The notes beneath the pieces were generated by a model, which had not been told where the DNA came from, searched no databases, and saw only the letters and a program-made list of their open reading frames with translations. Source: Sipunculus nudus (lineage: Eukaryota; Annelida; Sipuncula; Golfingiida; Sipunculidae). Taken from it: a stretch of DNA of 64,000 nucleotides. Below are positions 46,801 to 57,206 of this stretch, piece after piece (within the stretch, counting starts at the first letter, position 1; each line of letters opens with the position of its first letter). Where the stretch lies: positions 19,325,101 to 19,389,100 of the forward strand of contig CM049319.1 of NCBI GenBank assembly GCA_026874595.1. Reading direction: 5' to 3'. Both the position numbers and the translations under genes were made by a program.

Positions 46801-49800
46801 GTTTCAACATCATCTGGCCCATATCAAAGTGTTTTATCACCTGCTGAGTTAATGCACCACATGATTTTATATCGCATTTTGAATTCTGCGCCAAGTTAAC
46901 ACAGCTTCAGAGTGATGTGTTACCTTTTAGCTTTCACTTTTCCTTGAACTAAAATGAAAATGATGCAGGTAACTTTAAGATCGGCCAGGGAAACTGGAAT
47001 TCAGCTGAGACTCAAGTACCTCTGAACAGCTTAAGAGGGTCTTAACATGTAACCCTAGTCTCAAAGTTTACTGCTGAAACCATATTGTAGCTCTTTCCAC
47101 AACTGAAGAAAAGCTAACACCATTCCTGTAATCATACTTGGATAAACTTAAATATATAAAATGGGTCATTGTTAACATGCCTTTGTTACTTGCAGCTACA
47201 TAATGCTTCCTTAAGAGGGCAACTTCTGACAGGTCTACTGAGCTGTGCAACAAACTGATGTTTTGTGGACATGGTGCTGTAATTAAGAACTGCTCTTATC
47301 TTACAGACGTCTGTAGAAAAGGTAATCTGTCAATGGCTTTACCTGTTTTATTCCAACAAGTTCTGGTAGATCCATGGTCAATGCTGCTCCATAGATCAGC
47401 CCCCACATCAACAAATGGACCAATCCAAAGAATAACCAGAGAAACATCCTGTTGGAAGTGTCAATCACCCAAAGAGGGGAGGCAGGTAAAACAACCCAAT
47501 TCTGCATAAGAAGCTGAAAGTAAATATAAAAGAAGTGACATGTTGTTATTCATCTGTTGTTATCTTTAAAGATGCAGATCTGACATCAAAATGTACACTA
47601 CATTGGTGCTCCATCTGATGGCATAAATGCTGGCGATATATGTGTTATTATTTTTAACAAACTAAGAATAATGTTCTGTGGATAGAGCCATTTTTGTGGG
47701 TACTGTCACCAAAGAAAGGTTAGAGTTTTGTGATTGTCACACTAAAAAGACTGAAAACAATGAATACTGTGGTTGCCTTTTTGTTTTTGAGGATTTGTGG
47801 TATTTATAAAAAGGATGTTATCACGAAAATAAAGCCTTTGTGAAAAAGTCACTTTCTTGTCAGAGTGAAGTCAAAAGAAAAAAATTGTATTAGTAATTAT
47901 ATCATTTTTTCAAATTATCTGCGAAAAAGGAAAAGTAATTTTTAATCATTCGATGTAAAATTTGAGTTCTATCCAATTGTTTTGCACAAATATAATGTAA
48001 TATTTTAATTGATATAATAAGGATATACTCTATGTGAGTTATTGTTTGTTGAAATCATGAAAGTTTAATATCTACCCTCTGGCTTTACGACCAGATAACT
48101 TATGCCAGAGTGTCATTACATCTAACTCTGAGAATCACATTATAAAGCCTTATGAAGATGCAAATATTTTCGTCATTTCTGACAAGGCTTTATGGCTAAT
48201 TGGTAAACTGTCAATCAACATAAACCAGACCATTCTTTAGCATTTTTTGTGTATTTTCTAATAATACCAGTTCTGAGCGAGAAAAATTCCTGTTTAACCC
48301 AGCACATTGGTAAACCTCTCGGCATGTTTGTTGAATTTATGACCGCATGAACATAAGCATGGCTCGTACTGGTTACAGGATGCAGGCAACTTGCAGGCCA
48401 TACAGGAAATGACCTGTGTCCATGGAGACGGTGTTTCAGTTTGGGTTGTAAGCTCACATGTATATTATTGTGTTTATTCACCATTCTTAGCATAATATTG
48501 AGATTATGGGCCGTTTACCACAATATGAATACGACAAGATGCAAGACCACTGCAATACATTCGTCCATATTACGATTAGTCTTACCAGCCCAATTATCCG
48601 ATTGCCTACTGAGTCGGGTTGTCACGGCTAGTATCAGTCATGCCAATTAAACTCATCATATATGTGCAATTTTACCAAAATAGATCTATAGGTTGATACA
48701 CAAATCAAGATTTCAGGCCAAACACCAATCCACCACTGAGAAAAAGTGCATCCATGTATTCTTTAACAGAACAGAAGGTGGCGCCACCTGTTTGGTCTAA
48801 AACTAAGCAATCCAAGATGGATAACCATGACAAAATTTCAGGCTCATACATCCATCCACTCCTAAGATATGAGGGATTTTTACCCAAAGCAAACAGACGG
48901 ATGGACACCAATAAAAAACAATTGCGGGTAGCATCACCAGTCTTGACAACAAGATGTAGGTATACAAGATCCATGGACATGCACTATTTCAGGCCAATAC
49001 AGCTAATTGCACTTGAGGAAAGGGTATTAATGTATTCTACAAAAAGGGGAAGGTTGGAGGCACTACCTGTCTGGTCTATAAGAAAACTCCAAGATGGATG
49101 TACATGCCAGATTTCAGACCATTGAGACAAATACATTAAACCACTCTGACTCCTGAGTATGAGCAATTTTTACCTAAAGCAAATTTACAAAAGGACGCCA
49201 ATTGGAAACTGATGCAGATGGCACCACCAGTCTTGAAAACGAGATGGAGGTATCCAATATCTATGGACACACACATTTTCAGGCCAATATGGCAAATCAC
49301 TCCTGAGAAAAGGGCATTAATTTATACTTAGAAAACAGTATGTTAGTTGGCGCCACCTGTCTGGTCTTCTAGAAATCTCTCCACGATGGATGACCATTTT
49401 GAATTTCAGAATATTACATTGAACCACTCCTGAGATATGAGCAATTTTTACTTTAAGCAAACATACTGATGGACGCCACAAAAAAATTGCAGATAGCGCC
49501 ACCAGTCTTGAGTATGAGCTGGAGGTGTCCTATCTATTGACATGCACAATTTCAGTCAAATATGTTGAACCAATAACAAAGTCAAATATGTGGCAAACAC
49601 ATGGGTGAACGCCACACAAAAATCATTGTAGGTGGCGCCACTGGTCTCAAGTAAGAGATGGAGAGACCCAAGATCTATGGACAAGCAAAATTTCAGCTCA
49701 ATAAAATTAACCACTCCTGAAATATGGGCTGTTATAAAAAAAAGACACCCAGATTCACACTGCACAATAAGGACTAAAGGTAGCCCCACCAGGCTTTATT

Positions 49801-52800
49801 AGGCACAACTTAATAGGTGAGCAAATAACTATGCCATGTATCGGAAAGATTGGTCCAAGGGTCTGAGAGGAGTTCTCAAGGAACGAACGCTGCAGCAGTG
49901 GAGGCAGAGGAACCAGGTCAAAAACATAGTATCCGCAAAACTTTGTTTAAGCGATCTGGCAGATACAATAAAGTGTCATTTTGAATAATTCATGTTTTTA
50001 AATCACATTTTTTCAGATGTGTGATCATTTCTTAAATTTGTTGATATTGGTAAGCATTAAATCAATTACATATAAGAGCTTACAGTTATTACTGAATCCT
50101 CAGTATGCTATGCTCATGGAAACATCTGGCACTGTTACTTGATGTTTCTTTTGACGATTTTAATTATGTTCTATGACAGAATAATTAAGTCTGGATAGCA
50201 CTTAATGATATATTTTTTTTTCCTGTGGCCAGTGTGGAATAGGGTTTTCTGATTATAATCAAAATATATGAAAATGCTTTCTGCACAAGAACAATCTATA
50301 GAAGAAATCTTAACAGATTTAACTGTAATGGTTAATAAATTGTAAATATCATTTTAGAAATCAAACAGTAAATCTTCAAGCAATGGACTTGAAACAATTT
50401 TATGCTTCTTGAATAAAACCTTAATAAATATTCTCAAACAAATGCACCGCCAATGGTGCATCAAACACCCGTCACATATACTGTGACCTCTGAAGTCATT
50501 AAATATGCGTTAATTTGCTGAGAATGTAATACAGGTGAGAAACTGTATTGGTTAATATTCATACTGAGTTTCATTAAACCCATTAGATTTTTAGTAAATC
50601 AACATGGAGCCACCTAAGTCTTGTGATTCCTGGCCTCATTAAATATGCATGGATTCTACTGGAAATTGAACTTAGGTGAGATATTATAATGATTAATATT
50701 TCTGTTGAGTTTTATCAAAATCCATCATATTCTTGGCAAGTTATTGCAGCAACACTACAAAGTAGCCTAGTGATCTTTGACCTTATTAAATATCTGTGGA
50801 TTTTGCCCATAATCGAACTGGGGTGAAATCTATTGGTAAGGAGTTGTGGCGAGTTTCCTGAAAATCAATCAATGCCCCAGTAAGTTATCGTGGCGACACA
50901 AAGTTAACACAAATAGATGGACCATGGGTATTTAACATAATACGTCCTGTCATAGATGGGTGTATAATAAGAACATATTTGCTACAAAACTGAAATCCTC
51001 AAAGAGATAATGTTTAACAATCTATTCTTTTATTGCAAACTCACCTGTAAGCACATGGCTGTTGCAAACACGTAGAATGACCTTTGGATGACATGGAGTC
51101 CTGAATCGTCCATCAGGTTCTTCCAGCCCTGCCAGGCCATGAAGCTGTGCTGGATGACAAACAACAGCACCAGGCTCAGGTCCCACAGGAACCGGTACAG
51201 CAGAGAGACATACACAGCATCTGAAATGATAATTACAAATGAATTCAGAAACATGGAATGTGGATAACTAACTCGATTCATTAAGCCTACACCCTTCACT
51301 AGCTTTAATGGAGTCTGAAAATTCTGGAATACTTCCCAACATAGTATGCCCATCAGTTTTCTTGAATATTTTTTTAAAACGTCATTTTTTAAAAGTTATC
51401 AGTCAGTAACACAACCAGGAACTCAAACAGTTATTTATATGGAAACCAGCAACATTCCTTGGATAATTTTATGTGAGACAATTGATTTAATATCTGAGAA
51501 AACAAGCTAATCTATTTTTTGTCACGTGTTGCCTGAAGAGACACAGCGAAGGACACATTTTGATAGACACTTAGTGGAGTACATGGGTACCACAAAATAA
51601 TATGATTGAATAATTGTCAGCTAAAATATGCCATCCAGTCACTTGATGAAGAAATATCCAGATAGTTGCTTAGTAAACACTTACTAGATTTAAATTAAAT
51701 GTTTCATTCTCTATTGCTTGAGTTCACATAATGTTCTGTCATTGAAATTTGTTGGACAGAATAGTTTACATGTAATAATCATCTAAAAAAAAATGGGAGC
51801 CCCTTGGTGGGATGGACTAGTGAAAGCTCTCCTAAACAGAGGACACAACTAGGACTGAAACGGGTACAAAATTTTTGACTCAAGTACCCGATAGGCAATA
51901 CCCGACACGGACTCTAGTACTCGTTACTATGGCAACGCTGTTTACCAACGCAAAAATACATCAATTTGACTTCATGATGGCTTAACTTTACCCAAACGAA
52001 GGAAAAGATATAAATACAAAAATTAAACAGTGGAAAACTGCATACGAAAGCATATAACTCATAAATGTAAGTCTCTTCGAAATAAACTTTGCAGTATGAT
52101 TATAATTACTTCGATAATGAATAAATAGGCCAAGACTTCAAGTATATTTGCAGTAATATTTAGATATGCAGGTACATAACGAGTACTCGAGTCTGAATTT
52201 TGGACTCGAGTACTATGTAAGTATTACCCGGACTCTAGTACTCGAGTACTCCTTTCAGCCCTAGACACAACCCATGAATACATGACTCAGTAGGCTATCT
52301 TGACTTGTGATACAAGTCAAACGCGGGAAAGTACTGCAATGGTGATCCAACTTCTTGCATTGATATTGTGGTAAAAAGCCAATAATCTTAACATTCGGCT
52401 ATGAATGATGAATTTACTGAAAAGAATATGTGGCCTCACAAATCTGTCTCTATGGTAATGAGTAATTTCCTGTGTCCTGTACAAGCTGGCTGCCATCAAG
52501 TAACAAATGCCAGCCATGCTTATATTCATGCAGTCAGGAAGTTCCACAAACATGCAGAGCAATTTGCCAGTATGCTTAGTTACAACAATTTTTCTTGCAC
52601 ATGGAAGGTGTTGTTAGAAAGAATACTATAAAACATTGGTCTGGTGTATGTTATGTGACAGCTTACTTTTAAACCAAAGGCGTAAAAATATGTAGAAAAT
52701 ATTTAGATCCACACGAAGCCTCTTTACATTGTGGTCCTGAATCAAGATGTAAAGGCCCTCTGATGCTGGTACACTGGTCGCAGAATCTCCAACATCACAG

Positions 52801-54277
52801 GGCCAAAATGGTGCTAACTTACAAAACATCATTTTCTTACCTTTATGATATTAACAACTGAAGTTATATATAATAATATATTACTAAGCTTTAATATTTT
52901 GAGTAATTTGTCTACATCCTTAGTGGCTATAGTTACATATCTATTGACTTATATATACTAGTGCATAAATCCACCATCATATATCAAGGTTATATATCTG
53001 CTTTTACCTTGACATTTCTGTCACTGTTGGAAATTGAAAAGAAAAAAAGGATTAAATAAGTGCATTATAGCATTGAAAATAATTGATTTTAAACATAATT
53101 GTTATATCCCAAAACTTTTTTTTCAATATTTGCACAGGTACTTTTATGCATGCATTGGACCATATTTCTTTTTAACTATATCTGTCTATATAGTTGAGAT
53201 ATTTGTTCACGCCTGTAGTTGGACCAAGTGTTACTTTGTACTTTTTGTGGTTTTTTTTGAGTTTATAAATGTACAATATTCAATAAAAATTGATGACCTA
53301 ACACCATTTCTGTTATTAACAGTCTTAATTGTAAATTAAGTCGTGTGAGCCAGTATGGACTAGGGTGTAAGGTATGTCTGGTGCTGCGTTCGTTACCGCA
53401 CGTACAGATGGTTTGTACCAGATGGCAGCTCGTTCGTACGACTTGCAATCGTTCGGTACCCAACAAAAGACCCACTGACTGGAGGTCTAGGTTGTGATAG
53501 TAATCAAAAAGAAACTGATGAATAAAACATGTTTCATGTTACATTTGTTCCACTTTATTTGTCATGTAAAACTTTTATGTAAACCAGTCAAATAATGCCG
53601 TTATTGGTGTCTTAATTTGCCCCCTACAACTCTTAAAGCAGTGAATAAAGGTGAAGATCGCTAGGTGGAACAGATCGACTTGCTCCGCAAAATCCCAGTT
53701 TCCCAGTGGTACGTTCCACTTGGATCACGTGTCGAACGGGATTTCCCACTGGGAAACTTGTTCGTACCATTTATTCCAGAGGTAACGAACGCAGCATGAG
53801 GTGTGAGTTGGTACCACAGAAGTGAACTGGGGTTGTGACTAGTCCTGGGTGTGAGTTAGAATGGAGTGAAGTGGTATGGTGTGTGTTGACAAAGGTGTGA
53901 GTAGACCGCCTTTCCGCACACCCGTTGTATCCGATCCGTCCGCTAGATAAATAAAGGCAGGGGTCTGTGGCTCTGTATATACTACTGAAGAAACACTGGG
54001 TCTATCTTGCAGGTGTACGCCTACAGGACAGGAAGCACTGCGGCCCTAACTTGCTGCCACTGATCAGCTACAGTTGACAAAGTTTTGCACCTATTTTATC
54101 CTGCGTTCCATTCACAGCCTGCGGCTCCCATCTCGCCTCGGCCTCCTTCCACAGCCGGTAGTGGACCGGGCCGATCGTCTGGTTTGACAAGCGATAAGCA
54201 AGCTGGATCGTTGTAACAAATACGCAGACAAAGCTGAAGATGGCAATACATGCAAAAGACAGTTCACGTATTGCCAT
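43862..54277 (-). CDS. NRM: Nurim, nuclear envelope membrane protein (4 coding exons)
   Basis: Exons on the minus strand are 54277-54091, 51220-51045, 47513-47343 and 44149-43862 (stop TGA at 43862-43864), joining in frame to 273 residues; human nurim has 262. Donors read GTGCAA, GTGAGT and GTAAAG; acceptors end TTTCAG, TTTCAG and TTATAG. The start has an in-frame TAA four codons upstream. Family hallmarks: a membrane segment at residues 7-28, LWDLSLVLLFVIQHSFMA near 74-91, IQRSFYV at 107-113, a membrane segment at 144-167, the GIKQ-VYYH match across the last intron (175-182), MRHPG at 204-208 and a charged tail from about 245. Nurim is a polytopic protein of the inner nuclear membrane related to isoprenylcysteine methyltransferase-like membrane proteins; its biochemical role is unsettled. 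Introns of 2.9, 3.5 and 3.2 kb are full of repeats. It is transcribed away from TMEM41B. Confidence 0.93.
44641..45700 (+). repeat. 278-bp tandem dimer repeat, locus 2 (nurim intron 3)
   Basis: Begins ACTAGAATATGGATAG with a perfect stem ATAGTCG/CGACTAT (44653-44671, loop ACAAG), then three copies marked by GTGGTTGCAGGTGG at 44932, 45210 and 45488: the same exact 278-base period as locus 1, 6 kb away. An exact GGTGGCGCCACC is at 44941-44952. It runs on the same strand as locus 1. The right end is indistinct and lacks the GGACAGAC tail and hairpin. Confidence 0.8.
45785..45823. repeat. Perfect hairpin of TCTAGA repeats
   Basis: GTCTAGACATCTAGAC (45786-45801) and its exact reverse complement (45807-45822) flank the loop GCTGT; one more base pair forms outside. 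A further TCTAGAC follows at 45829. The arms are themselves near-palindromic. Confidence 0.85.
46140..46670 (+). repeat. Interspersed repeat with GGCGCC start and GGACGG tail (nurim intron 3)
   Basis: Starts near an exact GGTGGCGCCACC (46153-46164). It contains phrases typical of bivalve dispersed repeats (TAATTTCTATGAAATATTGG) and ends in a tract of GGACGG/GGACGATG repeats (46560-46632) and a decayed hairpin before CTAAAAAAA (46659-46667). Open frames crossing it are not genes. Same general layout as the nested elements at 36883-42382, but a different core. Confidence 0.55.
46671..48204. other. Intronic DNA around nurim exon 3
   Basis: Apart from nurim exon 3 (47343-47513) nothing recognisable was found; AT-rich with no clear repeat structure. 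Confidence 0.5.
48205..48630 (+). repeat. Dispersed repeat, copy A (nurim intron 2)
   Basis: About 420 bases that reappear inverted at 52283-52667 and in part at 56750-56910. Shared blocks include AAGCATGG near 48355, CAGGAAATGACCTGTGTCC near 48402, CTTAGCATAATATTGAG near 48485 and GTTTACCACAATAT near 48514. No terminal repeat or target duplication was resolved, so the class is unknown. Confidence 0.7.
48690..49960 (+). repeat. Diverged GGCGCC-type tandem array (nurim intron 2)
   Basis: Copies with a period of roughly 280-290 bases are marked by GCGCCACCTGT(T/C)TGGTCT at 48780, a degenerate form at 49060 and another at 49350, with related half-units between. An exact GGTGGCGCCACC lies at 48777-48788. 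The tail near 49885-49955 (GAACGAACGC, TCAAAAACATAGTATCC) matches the tail of the 278-bp array at 39435-39475, showing common origin. It is more decayed than loci 1 and 2. Confidence 0.7.
50440..50900 (+). repeat. Decayed ~140-bp tandem repeat, three copies (nurim intron 2)
   Basis: The phrase TGTGA(C/T)(C/T)TC..G..(T/C)CATTAAATATG recurs at about 50482, 50620 and 50767 with related flanks (GGTGAGA, TTAATATT, GAGTTT). Copies differ heavily, implying age. Confidence 0.55.
51221..51841. other. Intron 1 of nurim, left part
   Basis: Begins at the intron acceptor (TTATCATTTCAG on the minus strand). No gene or repeat recognised. Confidence 0.5.
51850..52263. mobile_element. hAT-like MITE, 414 bp, with 8-bp target duplication
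   Basis: The ends are TAGGACTGAAACGGGTAC and, on the other strand, TAGGGCTGAAAGGAGTAC (15 of 18 matching). Exact 8-base direct repeats GACACAAC flank it at 51842-51849 and 52264-52271. An 8-base target duplication with short TAGGG-type ends is diagnostic of hAT-superfamily insertion. There is no transposase, so it is non-autonomous. An inner perfect inverted repeat AGTACTCGAGTC/GACTCGAGTACT lies at 52182-52214. It sits in nurim intron 1. Confidence 0.92.
52283..52667 (-). repeat. Dispersed repeat, copy B (nurim intron 1)
   Basis: Inverted relative to copy A; aligns across its whole length, from CTCAGTAGGC near 52286 to GGTCTGGTGTATG near 52640. It begins 12 bases beyond the hAT MITE target duplication. 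Confidence 0.7.
52668..53381. other. Intron 1 of nurim, no feature seen
   Basis: AT-rich, with several short open frames but no recognisable domain or repeat. Confidence 0.45.
53382..53796. mobile_element. 415-bp element with 16-bp perfect terminal inverted repeats
   Basis: TGCTGCGTTCGTTACC at 53382-53397 is matched by its exact reverse complement at 53781-53796. An inner inverted pair GTTTCCCAGTGG/CCACTGGGAAAC lies near 53699-53757. No transposase is encoded and no clear target duplication flanks the ends, so the superfamily is open (PIF/Harbinger or hAT-like MITEs are candidates). It lies in nurim intron 1, about 300 bases from exon 1. Confidence 0.75.
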
Positions 54278-55652
54278 TGTTCTTGTTTATAAAAGAAATG
54301 CACAACAGATTTCACGAACAAACGGTTGCATTCGCCGCTGGAGATTTTTTGTAATGATCGCTTACATCATATACAAATATAAACAACTGTAATGACAATA
54401 AAATGTGATAATTTTTAAAAGGTCAGTTAATGAATCTACTCTTACAAAAAGAAAATAAACCAAAAACAGGTGTAAATATAGCCCTTTACCGTCATATATG
54501 ATTAGAAAGTTGCCGAACCCGCTTCTGCTTATTGATCTACGCGGCCAAATGTCACGCCACATCCAACAGAGAGTTAGTTTTATATAATTTAACCGAATTT
54601 ACCCGATTCATGAGACATTAAAAAATGATCGTCATGATGTTAAATATATCTACAAAAACGTTCATCTAAAATTTAAAAGAAAAATATATTTTTATTTAGT
54701 GCTTAATAGGAAATTCTATATCCTCCAAGCAAAATCAGGGATGTGCAATCGCTCGCATTTCGCAAATAAATGCGAATTTCCTGGGCTAAAATGCGAAAGT
54801 CTGTTGCGAATCGATGTGCAAACGTTTCTTTAGCATCGTGTAACATACGTCTGTCGACGCTGCCACCCCTAGTTTCGGGCCGGTTCATTCAGTGCTGCCG
54901 ATACATGTACACTAAACGCATTTGATTGGGACTCCTCCAAAGTCTCCACGGGGGTGTCAACACCAAGCATTTGGGGCCAATCAGTGGCCTTCTGTTGAGA
55001 GCGGGAGAACCCAAAACAAAGTTACATTACTGCATGCGCGTGGTGAAGGCACAGGGGAAGCCTGGTCCAGCCCCACTGTCTACGCGTGAGCAGAGCGAAA
55101 AGAGTCTAAATAGAGCACGGTCTAACCGCTGCTTATGGAGTGTATGCAAGGTTTCTCGTCACTAACAGAGTCAGAAGAGTTGTCAATTTATCATTACATC
55201 CCAGCATTAAATTGCAGTTTCAACTGGAAGGAATTGTCTAAAGAGCCGAATAGTTTTAACTGTTTAATTATTTCATTCCATGCATAAGTACTTGGAAAAT
55301 GGACAACAAATGAATAAATGCAACAATATTCTTGAACAGTTCTTTTATTTTTAATGGGAATTAGCCCATACATGCATGATAAGGTGTACTACATGAACTT
55401 AAAATGTAAAAAGGGTTTACACCAGTTTCTTCATTGAGCATGATAAAGTACAAGGTTCTACCTCCATACAAACTGCAGTGTGTAAATGATTCTTTATGTA
55501 TACAATAATAAAACTTGCATAAATTTAACAAAGTTTCTACCTTTTATAGTGCATAAAATTGCATATAGAATACTAAATTTTCCACATCGAAGTAGGGGGA
55601 CTCAAGAATAGCCCGTTCTTATATAATATTTATTTATTTTATATTTAGTTCT
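54278..55652. other. Nurim 5' flank, intergenic
   Basis: Contains the nurim 5' UTR and promoter by position. TTATAAAAG at 54288-54296 (CTTTTATAA on the nurim strand) is only 12-20 bases before the start codon, too close to act as a normal TATA box. At 54926-55165 there is a moderately GC-rich open frame of 79 codons with no recognisable domain. Confidence 0.4.
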
Positions 55653-55659
55653 GATATAT

Positions 55660-55715
<56 letters not shown>
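55653..55715. repeat. TA microsatellite
   Basis: Almost uninterrupted TA dinucleotides with one AAA interruption. Confidence 0.95.
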
Positions 55716-55717
<2 letters not shown>

Positions 55718-55802
55718 AGTGTAAGAAATCAAGCGATTGTAAGCACAATTGTTGACTAATTTCAACATGATGCTTACAATCATTTGATTCCTTACACATT
55801 TT

Positions 55803-55829
55803 ATATATGTATATATATATATATATATA
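55803..55829. repeat. TA microsatellite, short
   Basis: TA repeats with one TG interruption, about 90 bases after the previous tract. Confidence 0.9.
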
Positions 55830-55901
55830 GTTACAGATGTCTCTTTTATTGTGTGCAGCAGTCTTGCATGTGTCTGTGTAGAGCTAGCATTGTCTGTTGC
55901 C

Positions 55902-56000
55902 ATGGGAGACGCGCGCGCCGGCCAGGCCAACGGGTGGGGTCTGACATGTAAAAACAAAGCGCTCATGCTGATCTGGAACTTTCTGGGCTGGTCTTTTGGC
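55902..56000 (+). CDS. Candidate orphan first exon, 33 codons, unknown product
   Basis: An ATG in a good context (GTTGCCATGG) opens a 33-codon frame with GC-rich, CpG-rich start unlike its AT-rich surroundings. It codes for MGDARAGQANG, then KNKALMLIWNFLGWSFG with a hydrophobic stretch, and meets a plausible donor GTATGT at 56001. If unspliced it stops five codons later. I do not recognise the product, no second exon was identified, and its phase (0) does not fit TMEM41B exon 2 (phase 1). It could be part of a decayed transposon or chance. Confidence 0.3.
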
Positions 56001-56029
56001 GTATGTATTAAGTATTGATGGGTTCTTTC

Positions 56030-56578
56030 GATTGTTCGTGAAATAGGAATTTTCGGATGAACAGTTATAAATAGGGGCTGTGTTTTAGAGCCGAAGGAGA
56101 GAGAAATATTCTAGCGGACACGGAAGAGTGTGAGTCAGTTTTGGACCAATCCGATAATTGCATGCAGTAGTGTCAGGGATTCTACGATTTCTTTGCATAT
56201 TTAGTGCGGCCTGTCCCCAGTTTGCTTTCGGGATTATTACAAGAACTTCACTTTTGGATTACAACAGATTGATTTTGTGATTGAATTGGACTATTATTCT
56301 CTGAGAAGATTTATGTGAACTTTTCATCTGGATTATACGTTTTAAAGGACTTGTTGTCGCTGTGACAGTGGTTGTATCCAGGTACTCTACAATTCATTTA
56401 TTATAATGTGTAATTGTATTGATTTTCTGTAATACTGTTGTTACTCTGTGTAATTGTATTTATTTAGTGTACTGTAATGTTAGGATTGTTTTAAGAATAA
56501 ATTAAAATTATTTGTTCACAAAAAACCACTGACTTCTTAATTCATTCCGCTAGACATTTCACGCTGCCTAGTGTTACA
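56030..56578 (+). mobile_element. LTR-like sequence (possible solo LTR)
   Basis: TATAAATA at 56066-56073 is followed by a G-rich start-site region, a long non-coding stretch, AATAAA at 56496-56501 and a terminal GTGTTACA at 56571-56578, the order expected of an LTR (U3-R-U5, ending CA). The left end and target duplication could not be placed and no gag-pol lies nearby. The alternative is an ordinary pol II promoter or 5' UTR. Confidence 0.35.
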
Positions 56579-56660
56579 GAATCTGATTTTTATTTTGCTC
56601 TGTAACAAAATTTATGCTCGTCATGACTACGTGATCTGTTGATATTAGGTTCCGTAACAA

Positions 56661-56672
56661 TATATATATATA

Positions 56673-56743
<71 letters not shown>

Positions 56744-56747
56744 TATT
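56661..56747. repeat. TA microsatellite, long
   Basis: About 40 TA dinucleotides, with a TTTA break near 56674 and an AATA break near 56736. Confidence 0.95.
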
Positions 56748-56749
56748 GT

Positions 56750-56910
56750 TTGCGAGTTCACATGTATTGTTTTGTGTTAATTCTTCACTCTTAGCCTAAT
56801 GTGAAGATTATCGGCTGTTTACCGCGGAATCAATTCAACAGGTTGATGAGCGTTGCAGTATACCACCGTATACGGCTTGTATCACGACTCAAGTTTGGCA
56901 TACCAGGAAA
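56750..56910 (+). repeat. Dispersed repeat, copy C (partial)
   Basis: Matches the right half of copy A in the same orientation (CACATGTATTGTTTTGTGTT, CTCTTAGCCTAATGTGAAG, GGCTGTTTACCGC). It starts directly at the end of a TA tract. Confidence 0.6.
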
Positions 56911-57138
56911 GAGCAGGATATAAATGCCAGGAAACGTATATGAAAACGCCCTGTCACACAGTCGCAAACCGAAATGGAATTCTGCAGATGCCCATAAAAT
57001 AACTCGAGGTCAAAATTAGTTATTAGTTTAATGAAACTGGGAATAGTTGGGAAACGGCCAGGGAAGACGTGCCCAGTAAATTTTTTACCTATTTTTTTTT
57101 TTTACAAGTGAAATAACTTCCCACAAGTATGCAGGGGC

Positions 57139-57143
<5 letters not shown>

Positions 57144-57203
<60 letters not shown>
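57144..57203. repeat. TA microsatellite
   Basis: Thirty uninterrupted TA dinucleotides. Confidence 0.95.

Positions 57204-57206
<3 letters not shown>

Noticed and set aside
46511-46894. 127-codon minus-strand open frame
   Set aside because: It runs through the GGACGG repeat tail and repeat flank, has no known domain, and sits inside a nurim intron.
48754-49125. 123-codon open frame over the GGCGCC-type array in nurim intron 2
   Set aside because: Translates degenerate tandem repeat sequence; no independent coding signal.
54703-54888. 61-codon minus-strand frame upstream of nurim
   Set aside because: No start context, splice link or domain that ties it to nurim, which has an in-frame stop just before its own start codon.
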